Source: Polynucleobacter meluiroseus (lineage in GTDB: Bacteria; Pseudomonadota; Gammaproteobacteria; Burkholderiales; Burkholderiaceae). Taken from it: DNA of 64,000 nucleotides. Under the pieces are notes generated by a model that saw nothing but the letters and a program-made list of their open reading frames with translations, had not been told where the DNA came from and made no database searches. The stretch lies in contig NZ_OANS01000003.1 of assembly GCF_900205755.1 (NCBI RefSeq), positions 248,001 through 312,000 on the forward strand, written 5' to 3'. The first letter of the stretch is position 1; each line of letters starts with the position of its first letter. Shown here piece by piece: positions 52,632 through 60,891 of this stretch. A program made the position numbers and the translations under genes.

Positions 52632-53441
52632 TTGGAGCAGGATAAATCTGAAGATAAGATAAGCAAACAACTTACCCGAATTCGTTCATTCGTTCTGAGG
52701 GCTGGCAGAATCACTGCTGGTCAACAGCGGGCCATGGATGAGCTGGGCCCTCAATTTCTAGTGCCGTATCAGCAGTCAAAGGTAGATTTATCAGCCCTGT
52801 TTGAGGGCTCACGAAAACCCAAAATACTTGAGATTGGTTTTGGTATGGGCGAGAGCACTGCTAAGATTGCCGCTCTGAGACCAGAAGATGATTTTCTGGC
52901 AATTGAGGTGCATTTACCTGGCGTCGGGGCGCTACTCAAACTCATAGGTGAGCAGCAACTGACTAATCTACGCCTAATACGCCATGATGCAGTAGAAGTA
53001 TTAGAAACCATGATTGCACCCGATTCGCTTGATGGAATTCATATTTACTTTGCTGATCCTTGGCATAAAACACGCCACCATAAGAGAAGGCTGATTCAGG
53101 CAGAATTCGTCAGGCTATTAGTGTCGCGTTTAAAAACGGGCGCTTACTTACATCTGGCTACAGACTGGCATAACTATGCTGAGCAAATGTTATTGGTGCT
53201 CAACGCTGAGCCTGCCTTGATCAATACCTCTACAGAGCAGGTCGAGATAGCGACCTTTAATGAAAAAGATATTTCAGAGGCGAGTGAGCTCACTAATGAA
53301 TTTCAGCCTACTTTAGCGCAATTAAATGTAACCCATCTTGGCTACGTAGATAGGCCAGCTTACCGCCCCATTACCAAATTTGAAAACCGAGGTCTTAAAT
53401 TAGGTCATGGTGTATGGGATTTGGTGTACAAAAAAAGATAG
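52632..53441 (+). CDS. trmB: tRNA (guanine46-N7)-methyltransferase
   Basis: TrmB makes m7G46 in the tRNA variable loop. The 269-residue protein has [18 protein letters not shown], the SAM motif [52 protein letters not shown] with the catalytic aspartate, and [15 protein letters not shown] use the TTG at 52632, one base past the UXS stop. An ATG at 52584 would overlap UXS by 47 bp and add only unconserved residues. It is convergent with gabD (8 bp). Confidence 0.93.
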   Translation: MEQDKSEDKISKQLTRIRSFVLRAGRITAGQQRAMDELGPQFLVPYQQSKVDLSALFEGSRKPKILEIGFGMGESTAKIAALRPEDDFLAIEVHLPGVGALLKLIGEQQLTNLRLIRHDAVEVLETMIAPDSLDGIHIYFADPWHKTRHHKRRLIQAEFVRLLVSRLKTGAYLHLATDWHNYAEQMLLVLNAEPALINTSTEQVEIATFNEKDISEASELTNEFQPTLAQLNVTHLGYVDRPAYRPITKFENRGLKLGHGVWDLVYKKR

Positions 53442-53449
53442 GCTCTTTT

Positions 53450-54928
53450 TTATAAGCCAAGGCAAACGTACTTCAGCTCTAAGTACTCATCGATTCCATA
53501 AATACTACCTTCGCGTCCCAAGCCAGATTGCTTGACACCACCAAAGGGGGCAACTTCATTGGAAATGATGCCGGTATTGACGCCAACGATCCCATAATCA
53601 AGCGCTTCCGCTACTTTCCAAATCCGGCCAATATCTCTGCTGTAAAAATACGATGCCAAGCCATATTGACTATCGTTCGCCAGCTGAACAACTTCCGCAT
53701 CATCATCAAAGGGAATGATCGGGGCAACGGGGCCAAATGTTTCTTCGTAGCTGATCAGCATATCTGCGCTGACATTACTTAAAACAGTCGGCTCATAAAA
53801 GGTACCGCCTAAGTGAGAACGCTTGCCACCAACAACCAACATAGCTCCCTTGCTTAGCGCATCGGCTACATGCTTCTCAACTTTTTCTAAGGCGGATTGC
53901 TCAATGAGAGGACCCTGATTAATATTCGCCTCCATGCCGTTGCCTACTTTAATAGCCCGCACAGCCCTGGCAAATTTCTCTACAAAGGCATCTTGCACTT
54001 TGCGGTGAATGTAGAAGCGATTAGCGCAGACGCAGGTTTGACCAGAATTACGAAACTTGGAAGCAACCGCGCCAGCTACCGCAGCATCAATGTCGGCATC
54101 TTCAAACACAATAAAGGGCGCATGGCCGCCGAGTTCGAGTGCCAATTTTTTGACTGTGGGTGCGCACTGAGCCATCAAAATACGACCTACTTCAGTTGAG
54201 CCAGTAAATGACAGATGTCGCACTATCGGCGAGGCGCAAAATACTTTCCCTAAAGCAATAGACTGCTCAGCGTCTGCAGTCAAAATGTTGATGACACCAG
54301 CTGGTACACCTGCACGCGAGGCTAATTCAGCTAGGGCGAGTGCAGATAGTGGCGTAAGTTCTGCTGGCTTAATGACTATCGTGCAACCCGCTGCCATGGC
54401 AGGCGCTATCTTGCGCGTAATCATCGCAATTGGAAAGTTCCAAGGGGTAATGGCGACACACACCCCAATGGGCTGCTTGAGTACAAGTAAGCGTTTATCA
54501 CTCCAAGTGGTGCTCGGTATTAATCCAGCGACACGCTTTGCCTCTTCAGCAAACCACTCAATAAAGGATGCCCCGTAAGCAACCTCACCAGCAGCTTCTG
54601 CTAGCGGCTTACCTTGCTCTAAGGTCATGAGTGTTGCCAAATCATGGGTATTTTCGACAATGAGGTCAAACCATTTGCGCATCACAATGGCGCGCTCTTT
54701 ACCGGTTTTACTTTTCCAGCCCTCTAGAGCGTTTTCCGCTGACTGGATGGCAAGCTCAGCATTTTCAGTACTGGTATTACCCACTTCTGCAATGAGCTCT
54801 GCCGTCGCAGGGTTATGCACTGGAAAGCGACTATCGGGGCCCATCTTCAGCCATTGACCGTTAATGTAGGCATCCTCTTTAAAAAGACTGGGATCCTTTA
54901 ATAAACCCCGAATATCTATTTTTTTCAT
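53450..54928 (-). CDS. gabD: NAD(P)-dependent succinate-semialdehyde dehydrogenase
   Basis: This 492-residue aldehyde dehydrogenase most resembles GabD, which oxidises succinate semialdehyde in GABA breakdown. It shows the oxyanion motif TPWNFPIAMITRKIAPAMAAGC (in part), the cofactor loop FTGSTEVGRILM, LELGGHAPFIVFEDAD with the general-base glutamate, and NSGQTCVCANRFY with the catalytic cysteine; the second Cys two residues on is usual in GabD. Neighbours give no pathway. A perfect inverted repeat lies 9-32 bp upstream of its start codon, suggesting its own regulator. Confidence 0.9.
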   Translation of the reverse strand: MKKIDIRGLLKDPSLFKEDAYINGQWLKMGPDSRFPVHNPATAELIAEVGNTSTENAELAIQSAENALEGWKSKTGKERAIVMRKWFDLIVENTHDLATLMTLEQGKPLAEAAGEVAYGASFIEWFAEEAKRVAGLIPSTTWSDKRLLVLKQPIGVCVAITPWNFPIAMITRKIAPAMAAGCTIVIKPAELTPLSALALAELASRAGVPAGVINILTADAEQSIALGKVFCASPIVRHLSFTGSTEVGRILMAQCAPTVKKLALELGGHAPFIVFEDADIDAAVAGAVASKFRNSGQTCVCANRFYIHRKVQDAFVEKFARAVRAIKVGNGMEANINQGPLIEQSALEKVEKHVADALSKGAMLVVGGKRSHLGGTFYEPTVLSNVSADMLISYEETFGPVAPIIPFDDDAEVVQLANDSQYGLASYFYSRDIGRIWKVAEALDYGIVGVNTGIISNEVAPFGGVKQSGLGREGSIYGIDEYLELKYVCLGL

Positions 54929-54936
54929 AGCGCTTC

Positions 54937-54960
54937 TCAGTTAATAAATTGGTTAACTGA
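54937..54960 (-). promoter_or_regulatory. Probable operator upstream of gabD
   Basis: TCAGTTAA (54937-54944) and TTAACTGA (54953-54960) are perfect 8 bp inverted arms 8 bp apart, lying 9-32 bp before the gabD start codon on the minus strand. Size and position fit a dimeric repressor site over the promoter or ribosome-binding region. No regulator gene is beside it. Confidence 0.55.
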
Positions 54961-55002
54961 TTTTATCCCCGATAAGGGATCAAGGAGGTGATGGGATCCT
55001 GA

Positions 55003-55509
55003 CTAGCTCGCTGCGAGCTCAGTAGCCCTGAGTTTTTTTGCTAATAGATCCAATACGCCGTTTACGTACTTATGACCATCGGTACCACCAAAGGTCTTTG
55101 CTAACTCAACGGCTTCATTAATAGCCACTTTATAAGGGACGGAGAGGTCGAGAGCCAATTCATAGGTGCCGATTAATAAAGCTGCGTGTTCAACGGGCGA
55201 GAGTTCATTGATTGGGCGATCTAAGGCCGGAGTGATGATGCCTTCCAACTCGTCTGTGCGTTCCAACACGCCCTCGAAAATGCCATTAAATAAATCGAGC
55301 TGACAGCGCCGAAATCCGGGGTCTTCAGCAAGTTGTTTAGCAATCGCTGAAGCATTAGGCAAGCTTCCGGCTCGACGCATGACTAGGCTTTGGTAAACGC
55401 CTTGCAGGGCGTATTCCCGAGCGCGTCGACGCGGCGTCAAAGAACGTTTGGGCGCACTAGATGCAGTTGTTGTTTTAATGGACAGTGCGTTGGGGGGCAG
55501 ATTAGACAT
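55003..55509 (-). CDS. nusB: Transcription antitermination factor NusB
   Basis: NusB with NusE (S10) binds boxA RNA for rRNA antitermination. The 168-residue all-helical protein shows RRRAREYALQGVYQ, the middle segment ALDRPINELSPVEHAALLIGTYEL, and VPYKVAINEAVELAKTFGGTDGHKYVNGVLD (in part), the core family block. It has a ~25-residue polar N-terminal extension. It lies 7 bp after ribH, the classical ribH-nusB order. Confidence 0.96.
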   Translation of the reverse strand: MSNLPPNALSIKTTTASSAPKRSLTPRRRAREYALQGVYQSLVMRRAGSLPNASAIAKQLAEDPGFRRCQLDLFNGIFEGVLERTDELEGIITPALDRPINELSPVEHAALLIGTYELALDLSVPYKVAINEAVELAKTFGGTDGHKYVNGVLDLLAKKLRATELAAS

Positions 55510-55516
55510 GATGTAA

Positions 55517-56032
55517 TTATTCTTGAATATGATGAATATCGATGTCGATATCCGGTGTGAGTGCTAAGGCTAAATTAGCCATTTCTATAACGGTTCTAGC
55601 GCAGTCAGCCCCTTTGATCTGCACCCGCTCTTCGGCCTGCTCATCCGTATCGCAGGTCAGAACACCGTTAGCAATTGGCAGTTTAGAGTCTAATGAAATG
55701 CGCGTAATGCCCGCTGCGGACTCGTTTGAGACCAATTCAAAGTGATAGGTTTCACCACGGATCACTGCACCTAAGGCGATCAGACCATCAAACTCACCGG
55801 TCTCAACCAGTAGTTGCAGTGCAAATGGAATCTCTAGCGCACCTGGAACGGTGATCACTTTAATATCCTCATGCAGTACCCCCAATTGAACCAACTCAGC
55901 AATGCAAGCATCCCTTAGGGCAACGCAATGATCTTCATTGAAGCGGGCCTGTACGACGCCAATATGCAAGCCCTTACCAGCTAGATCGGCCCCTAAAACA
56001 CCAACAGCAACATCAGAATGGGAAATAGTCAT
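55517..56032 (-). CDS. ribH: 6,7-dimethyl-8-ribityllumazine synthase
   Basis: RibH joins ribitylaminopyrimidine with dihydroxybutanone phosphate to make lumazine, forming an icosahedral or smaller assembly. The 171-residue protein shows [24 protein letters not shown], and [20 protein letters not shown] with the active-site histidine. It lies 21 bp after ribBX and 7 bp before nusB. It uses the product of RibBX, and RibE, encoded 4 kb away, uses its product. Confidence 0.97.
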   Translation of the reverse strand: MTISHSDVAVGVLGADLAGKGLHIGVVQARFNEDHCVALRDACIAELVQLGVLHEDIKVITVPGALEIPFALQLLVETGEFDGLIALGAVIRGETYHFELVSNESAAGITRISLDSKLPIANGVLTCDTDEQAEERVQIKGADCARTVIEMANLALALTPDIDIDIHHIQE

Positions 56033-56053
56033 AAGGTCTGTAGAAGAAAAATA

Positions 56054-57187
56054 TTAAGCAATAAAAGGAGTGTAGCCAGTAATTTCTAGGTGGTACCCAG
56101 ACATACTTGGAATAGGATTGGGATTGGCGAGTAAGCGCATTTTGCCAACACCGAGATCTTTTAAGATTTGGGCGCCAATGCCATAACTGCGGAAATCAGT
56201 TTTGCGCGCCAACGGCGCTGCAGTTTTACCTGCGTCAATACTATTGAGTTTTTGAAACTGTGCCAACCAATCCACATCATTCGGTGCAGCCATTCCAGAG
56301 GCATTCAGTAAAACAGCTACACCCACAGGTGAGGCAGCTAATGTTTGCAAAGCTTGGGATAGGGGCCAAGAATGCGTACTGATATTGGTATCGAGGAAGT
56401 CCAGCGCCGTTAAGGGCTCATGCACTCTTACTAAAGTCTCCGTGGTTTCAGAGGGAGTCCCTTTGACTAGGGCGATGTGGATACAGGAGCTAGGTGTATC
56501 CCGATAGACCACCCCATGAAACTTCCCCCAAGGAGTATTGAACTCACGCTCACCCTCGCGAACCACAATACTTTCGTGCTGGCTACGATATTGAATCAAG
56601 TCAGCAATACTGCCTATTTTTAATTGGTGCTCTTGGGCGAACTCCAGCAAGTCTGGCAAGCGAGCCATACTGCCATCGTCTTTCATGATTTCACAAATCA
56701 CTGAGGTTGGTGAGCAACCAGCCAAAGCGGCTAAGTCGCAACCCGCCTCAGTATGTCCAGAGCGAATGAGTACTCCGCCAGGCTGAGCCATCAAAGGAAA
56801 AATATGCCCAGGCTGTACCAAGTCATCTGGTTTGGCTTTGGACGCAACTGCGGTTTTGATGGTGTGAGCACGATCGGCTGCAGAAATGCCAGTCGTAACA
56901 CCGTTAGCAGCTTCAATCGAAACTGTAAAGTTGGTGCCCATGGAGGTGCCATTATCTTTGACCATTAAAGGAAGATTGAGCTGCTGGCAGCGCTCACGGG
57001 TCAGCGTCAGGCAAATCAGCCCCCGACCAAACTTGGCCATAAAGTTGACCGCCTCCGGTGTGACGTGATCGGCTGCCAAAACTAAGTCGCCTTCGTTCTC
57101 GCGATCCTCTTCATCGACTAGGATGACCATTCTGCCTGCGCGCAACTCGGCAACGATTTCTTCAGTACTGGCGAGTGTATTTTGCAT
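56054..57187 (-). CDS. ribBX: 3,4-dihydroxy-2-butanone 4-phosphate synthase with degenerate GTP cyclohydrolase II domain (RibBX type)
   Basis: Residues 1-~205 are RibB, which makes dihydroxybutanone phosphate from ribulose 5-phosphate: [12 protein letters not shown] (24-35), [18 protein letters not shown] and [16 protein letters not shown] (142-157). Residues ~206-377 align with GTP cyclohydrolase II, starting [18 protein letters not shown]. The zinc-binding stretch, normally three cysteines, reads [17 protein letters not shown] with none, so this half cannot be a normal cyclohydrolase. This matches the RibBX variant known in Proteobacteria, which works alongside a separate RibA. I saw no FMN riboswitch upstream. 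It heads ribBX-ribH-nusB. Confidence 0.92.
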   Translation of the reverse strand: MQNTLASTEEIVAELRAGRMVILVDEEDRENEGDLVLAADHVTPEAVNFMAKFGRGLICLTLTRERCQQLNLPLMVKDNGTSMGTNFTVSIEAANGVTTGISAADRAHTIKTAVASKAKPDDLVQPGHIFPLMAQPGGVLIRSGHTEAGCDLAALAGCSPTSVICEIMKDDGSMARLPDLLEFAQEHQLKIGSIADLIQYRSQHESIVVREGEREFNTPWGKFHGVVYRDTPSSCIHIALVKGTPSETTETLVRVHEPLTALDFLDTNISTHSWPLSQALQTLAASPVGVAVLLNASGMAAPNDVDWLAQFQKLNSIDAGKTAAPLARKTDFRSYGIGAQILKDLGVGKMRLLANPNPIPSMSGYHLEITGYTPFIA

Positions 57188-57282
57188 AGCCTTCTATTTT
57201 AAGCTGATGGGGCGTTTGTCGTTCTTTAGTTCTCCGGCTTTCGTTGCTATATCCGCCGTTTCAGACAAGCAAAAAGGAATTC

Positions 57283-57345
57283 ATGGATTTTTTTCTGAGC
57301 CCAATGCCTAGAAAATGGGCTTATGGCTCTAAATACCAACCCTAA
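57283..57345 (+). CDS. Possible 20-residue leader ORF overlapping the pilV-like start
   Basis: ATG at 57283 has a better Shine-Dalgarno (AAAAAGGA, 5 nt spacing) than the pilV-like ATG at 57323, which has none. The frame encodes MDFFLSPMPRKWAYGSKYQP and stops at 57343-57345, inside pilV in another frame. It may couple translation to the pilin gene. A hairpin (AGCCCA 57298-57303, TGGGCT 57316-57321) lies just before the pilV ATG. Purely sequence-based, no homologue known. Confidence 0.35.
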   Translation: MDFFLSPMPRKWAYGSKYQP

Positions 57346-57640
57346 AGAGGGCTTTATTTTGCTTGAGGCATTGATCGCAATGACTCTGGTAGTGACCAGC
57401 TGGGTGGGTTTATCCCACGCTTACCAAGGGCTTGCATTGAGATTTGGACAGTTGCAAGAGAAAAGAGTGCAAATCGGAAAGGAATCAGATCAATTTGAAA
57501 TACATATACATAGCCTCAACAATGCCCAGCAGGGGTCAGTAAATGAGCCTTCTCGATTGCTTCATAGGGCTAGCCCTGAGCTTGATGCTGGTAAGTCCGT
57601 TACTAAAAACCAGCGCAGAACTGGCAGCAAAACAAATTGA
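57323..57640 (+). CDS. PilV-like type IV minor pilin (type IV prepilin N-terminus)
   Basis: The 105-residue product starts with a class III prepilin leader and cleavage motif: MALNTNPKEG then FILLEALIAMTLVV, with Gly -1 (residue 10), Phe +1 and Glu +5. PilD should cleave and methylate it, and the hydrophobic helix seeds minor-pilin packing. From residue ~73 the frame runs 98 bp into the pilW-like gene and encodes an odd basic tail (RRTGSKTN). In the third frame TGA at 57544 would give the ATGA overlap typical of such operons, so a small indel near the G4 run at 57532-57535 is possible. It is the first of four pilin-like genes. Confidence 0.72.
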   Translation: MALNTNPKEGFILLEALIAMTLVVTSWVGLSHAYQGLALRFGQLQEKRVQIGKESDQFEIHIHSLNNAQQGSVNEPSRLLHRASPELDAGKSVTKNQRRTGSKTN

Positions 57641-58196
57641 GTATGAGAAAGTGCAGTCACTAACCGCAGAAGCGGAACGTGCACTAGAGTTGATCGGGCG
57701 CGCCATTCGCATGGCTGGATTTCGCAATACCCAATCATTGAGCGCTAGTAGCAAAAAAATCTCATCTTCTGCCCCATTTATTTCTCTACAGAAAGGGAAG
57801 GGTTTTAGAGGTTCAGATTCTTTCTTAATTCGCCATGAGCTTTCTGATGGAGTTGATCTGGATTGCGTCGGTAATGTGCTCACCAAAGAGCGTACTAAGG
57901 GTCATTGGGCTCAACAGGGCTTTTTAGTGGAGAGACAGGCTACTGCACCCAAAGGGTTTAAGGTGAATGGCGGCTCATTGATTTGCCAGTCACTAGATCG
58001 CCATGGCAGAATGCAAAACACCACCGTAATGAACGGCGTTAATCAATTATCTATTGATGAGTCATCAACATTATTAGGCAATGCAAACAGATCGAATAGC
58101 GGCAGTCGGTTATTCGTGGTCAAACTGCAGATGACCGATGGTAAGGCCTTGCAACGAGAATTCAGCCGCACCTTTGCCACCCGCAATCCCCAATGA
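57543..58196 (+). CDS. PilW-like minor pilin lacking a leader peptide
   Basis: The 217-residue protein starts MSLLDCFIGLALSLMLVSPLL. This matches mature pseudopilins with the initiator Met at the Phe +1 position and Asp for Glu +5, and a TAA stands immediately before the ATG. No leader or -1 Gly exists, so PilD processing is not expected. The following SAELAAKQIEYEKVQSLTAEAERALELIGRAIRMAGFRN is typical of PilW, and a C-terminal domain follows with SDGVDLDCVGN. It ends in ATGA overlap with the next gene. Whether it is functional or decaying is open. Confidence 0.7.
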   Translation: MSLLDCFIGLALSLMLVSPLLKTSAELAAKQIEYEKVQSLTAEAERALELIGRAIRMAGFRNTQSLSASSKKISSSAPFISLQKGKGFRGSDSFLIRHELSDGVDLDCVGNVLTKERTKGHWAQQGFLVERQATAPKGFKVNGGSLICQSLDRHGRMQNTTVMNGVNQLSIDESSTLLGNANRSNSGSRLFVVKLQMTDGKALQREFSRTFATRNPQ

Positions 58197-58522
58197 TTCT
58201 TGCCTGGGTTTTCTCTTTATTGGTGTTACTTTCTTCTTTGCTAGCCTCCATTGAGCGAATGAGTGCGCTAGAGGTGGTGGGGGTCAATACCCTAGTTGAT
58301 GCCCAAGCAAGATTCATTCTGGCTGAAAATAAGGTCTCAGGCTGTGAAAGCGATCTCGCCAATCTTCTGATTCAGCAAAATCCTGCATGCGACATTTTTG
58401 CCGCAGGAAAGCAGCGTTGGATCATCGCCAATAAAGAAGTGCCTTACCTTGAGGTGTTAGTTTCTCTGGACCCTAAAACGGGCGCAACACACCGTTTGCA
58501 TTGGCGCCAAGACTTTGAATAA
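58193..58522 (+). CDS. PilX-like small pilus assembly protein
   Basis: The 109-residue product begins MILAWVFSLLVLLSSLLASIERM, a single hydrophobic helix, then a short domain with two cysteines (KVSGCESDL, NPACDIF) that could form a disulfide outside the membrane. Like PilX it sits between PilW- and FimT-type genes, but it also lacks a prepilin Gly/Glu leader. Function is inferred from position. It overlaps pilW by 4 bp and fimT by 8 bp. Confidence 0.5.
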   Translation: MILAWVFSLLVLLSSLLASIERMSALEVVGVNTLVDAQARFILAENKVSGCESDLANLLIQQNPACDIFAAGKQRWIIANKEVPYLEVLVSLDPKTGATHRLHWRQDFE

Positions 58523-59060
58523 AGAAACGGGCAGCACCCTCCTCGAGTTGATGGTCGTTGTTTTAATTATCGCCATCATGGCCGCATCTTCCATGCCCAT
58601 GTTGCAACGGCAAATCGCCGCAAGAGAAATCGATACGATTGCACGACGCTTTATTTTGCATGCCCAATTTGCACGCCAACAAGCTTTGCGATTGGGTAGC
58701 TCAGTTCAAATAGCTCCTGTTCATGGCAATTTGTGGGAGGAGGGTTGGGTTGTAAAAAGTGTTTGTTTAGCCAATCAATCCACCGCAACCTGTATTGAGC
58801 GTAACTGGTTTTCTCAAGGGGATATTAGCCCCGCTTACTTTAAGGGAGGGGGGAAGCAATTTATTGATCCTCACACCTCTAAAAGAGGCATCACCTTCAA
58901 TCCCGCCGGAGCGGCGAAGACGCGTCATGGGGGATTTGTTGCCAATCGGTTAATTTTGGGTCATGAGCATGTCCCCAGTCTAGAACGTCAACTCATTATG
59001 GGAAGTGGCGGTCGTTGGCGCATTTGCGACCCTAAGGCAGACCCCAAAGCCTGTAAGTAA
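58515..59060 (+). CDS. GspH/FimT-family pseudopilin
   Basis: The 181-residue protein has a canonical prepilin start: MNKETG then STLLELMVVVLIIAIMAASSMP, with Gly -1 and Glu +5. The REIDTIARRFILHAQFARQQALRLGSSVQI region and the C-terminal GFVANRLILG...GGRWRIC match GspH/FimT. The start codon appears to be TTG at 58515, overlapping the previous gene by 8 bp. Minor pseudopilins of this class initiate type IV pili and aid DNA uptake in related bacteria. It ends the pilin cluster; no pilY1 or pilE gene accompanies it here. Confidence 0.82.
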   Translation: MNKETGSTLLELMVVVLIIAIMAASSMPMLQRQIAAREIDTIARRFILHAQFARQQALRLGSSVQIAPVHGNLWEEGWVVKSVCLANQSTATCIERNWFSQGDISPAYFKGGGKQFIDPHTSKRGITFNPAGAAKTRHGGFVANRLILGHEHVPSLERQLIMGSGGRWRICDPKADPKACK

Positions 59061-59076
59061 GCCCCTTAAATATCTG

Positions 59077-59093
59077 CAAAATTGTAAATTTTG
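59077..59093. other. AT-rich inverted repeat between fimT and ribD
   Basis: CAAAATT and AATTTTG are perfect 7 bp arms around GTA in the 66 bp gap before ribD. GCAAA/TTTGC just outside gives an alternative pairing. It may be a weak hairpin or operator; no FMN aptamer is recognisable. Confidence 0.4.
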
Positions 59094-59126
59094 TCTTTGC
59101 CGCTCACAATCGGTTTTAATAGACCC

Positions 59127-60242
59127 ATGTACAGCGATGATGACCACCAGTGGATGAGCCAGGCCTTAGCCCAAGCCAAAAATGCCCTCTACTTATCCAA
59201 TCCAAACCCCCGTGTGGGATGTGTCATCGTCAAAGATGGTCAGCTTATTGGCAAAGGCTTTACTCAACAGGTTGGCGGTCCTCATGCTGAAATCCAAGCC
59301 TTAGCTGACGCTAGGGCGCAGGGTTTTGATCCAGCTGGTTCAGATATCTATGTCACTTTAGAGCCATGCAACCACACTGGTAAAACGCCCCCATGCGTAA
59401 ATGCATTGATTGCTGCGCAGCCAGCGCGTGTGATTGTGGCAATGATCGATCCCAATCCCCTCGTGGCTGGTAAAGGGCTAGAGCGTTTAAAGCAGGCCGG
59501 AATTGATGTGCACTGTAGCCTCATGGAGGAAGATGCTGAAAAACTGAATCCTGGATTTATCTCTAGGATGACGCGCGGCTTACCTTGGGTGCGACTCAAA
59601 ATGGCTGCCAGTTTAGATGGTAAGACAGCTTTATCAAATGGCCAGAGTCAATGGATTACGGGGCCGCTCGCTCGAGCTGATGGGCATCACTGGCGTGCGC
59701 AAGCGTGTGCCATTCTGTCGGGCGTGGGTACGGTAAAAGAAGATGACCCTAGTCTCAATGTTAGAGAAGTCCAAACCCAGCGCCAGCCCTGGAAGATCAT
59801 TGTCGACTCCCATTTAGAGACTCCGCCGGATGCTAAGTTACTTAAACAGATTGATCAATCAGGAGTGCTGGTGGTTTGTGCTTCTCTTGAATCTGCGGAA
59901 GCGCAAGCAAGAGCTAGGCGCTTGGAGTCAGGCGGAGCGGAGATCATTGCTATGGCAAATCCAAATGGTAAGGTGGATCTACCTCGATTATTTAGCTACC
60001 TTGCGCAAGAGCGGCATATGAATGAAATTCATGTGGAGGCGGGTTGTAAACTCAATGGATCCTTACTGAGAGAAGATTGTGTCGATGAGCTGCTGTTGTA
60101 CTATGCGCCGTTTTTTATTGGTGAAGGTGTTGGAATGGCTAATGTATCCCCACTCGTAGAATTGCAGCACCGCCAAAATTGGAGCATTATCGAACACACA
60201 AGTTTTGGACCAGACCTGCGTGTGCGTTTATTAAAAAGTTAA
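59127..60242 (+). CDS. ribD: Bifunctional riboflavin pyrimidine deaminase/reductase
   Basis: RibD deaminates and then reduces the pyrimidine intermediate of riboflavin synthesis. Residues ~1-145 are the deaminase with NPNPRVGCVIV, GGPHAEIQAL and the zinc site TLEPCNHTGKTPPCVNAL. The C-terminal reductase shows VRLKMAASLDGKTALSNGQSQWITG and LHVEAGCKLNGSLL-like EIHVEAGCKLNGSLL. From the ATG at 59127 it has 371 residues; a TTG at 59091 adds nothing conserved. ribE follows after 9 bp. Confidence 0.96.
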   Translation: MYSDDDHQWMSQALAQAKNALYLSNPNPRVGCVIVKDGQLIGKGFTQQVGGPHAEIQALADARAQGFDPAGSDIYVTLEPCNHTGKTPPCVNALIAAQPARVIVAMIDPNPLVAGKGLERLKQAGIDVHCSLMEEDAEKLNPGFISRMTRGLPWVRLKMAASLDGKTALSNGQSQWITGPLARADGHHWRAQACAILSGVGTVKEDDPSLNVREVQTQRQPWKIIVDSHLETPPDAKLLKQIDQSGVLVVCASLESAEAQARARRLESGGAEIIAMANPNGKVDLPRLFSYLAQERHMNEIHVEAGCKLNGSLLREDCVDELLLYYAPFFIGEGVGMANVSPLVELQHRQNWSIIEHTSFGPDLRVRLLKS

Positions 60243-60251
60243 AATCAATCT

Positions 60252-60869
60252 ATGTTTACAGGAATTATTACTGCCGTAGGGCACATCAAAAACGCACAAG
60301 CTAAAGGCGATGGCTTGCATCTCACTATCGAGACGCCCGCTCACTATTTAGAGGATGTGGTTCTTGGGGATAGTATTGCAATTCAGGGGGCGTGCATGAC
60401 GGCAACGCAGCTTGATGGCAATACCTTTAGCTTTGATATCTCACGCGAGTCTCTAAATAAAACAGTGGGGCTCGATCAGGTAGGGCCAGTAAATTTAGAA
60501 AAAGCGCTGCGTTTAAATGATCGCTTGGGTGGACATTTAGTGAGCGGCCACGTGGATGGAGTCGGTAAGGTTGCGCATTTTTCTGAAGTAGCCCAAGATA
60601 CTTATGGCTCTTGGCTTCTGCAGATCGAAGCCCCAAAAGAGCTGGCACCATTTTTGGCATACAAAGGCTCGATAGTAGTGAATGGCGTCTCACTCACGGT
60701 AAATAAAACAACCGATACCCACACAAGTTGCTTGGTAGATATCAATATCATTCCACATACATTAGAAAATACGACCTTAGGCCATCTCAAGCAAGGAGAT
60801 GTAGTCAATCTAGAGGTTGATCTGATCGCGCGTTACGTTGCGCGGATGCTTGAGACTCAGGTTAAATAA
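60252..60869 (+). CDS. ribE: Riboflavin synthase alpha chain
   Basis: RibE dismutates two lumazines to riboflavin and the pyrimidine. The 205-residue protein is the usual tandem of two beta-barrels: MFTGIITAVG with LGDSIAIQGACMTATQ in the first, and GGHLVSGHVDGVG with GSIVVNGVSLTVN in the second. It completes a riboflavin set with ribD, ribH and ribBX; ribA is elsewhere. It is convergent with queC (22 bp). Confidence 0.96.
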   Translation: MFTGIITAVGHIKNAQAKGDGLHLTIETPAHYLEDVVLGDSIAIQGACMTATQLDGNTFSFDISRESLNKTVGLDQVGPVNLEKALRLNDRLGGHLVSGHVDGVGKVAHFSEVAQDTYGSWLLQIEAPKELAPFLAYKGSIVVNGVSLTVNKTTDTHTSCLVDINIIPHTLENTTLGHLKQGDVVNLEVDLIARYVARMLETQVK

Positions 60870-60891
60870 AAGCTGGAGCTTGAGGAATAGA

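Noticed and set aside
56054-59126. FMN riboswitch upstream of ribBX or ribD
   Set aside because: Neither the 135 bp before ribBX nor the 66 bp before ribD shows the conserved FMN aptamer sequence blocks.
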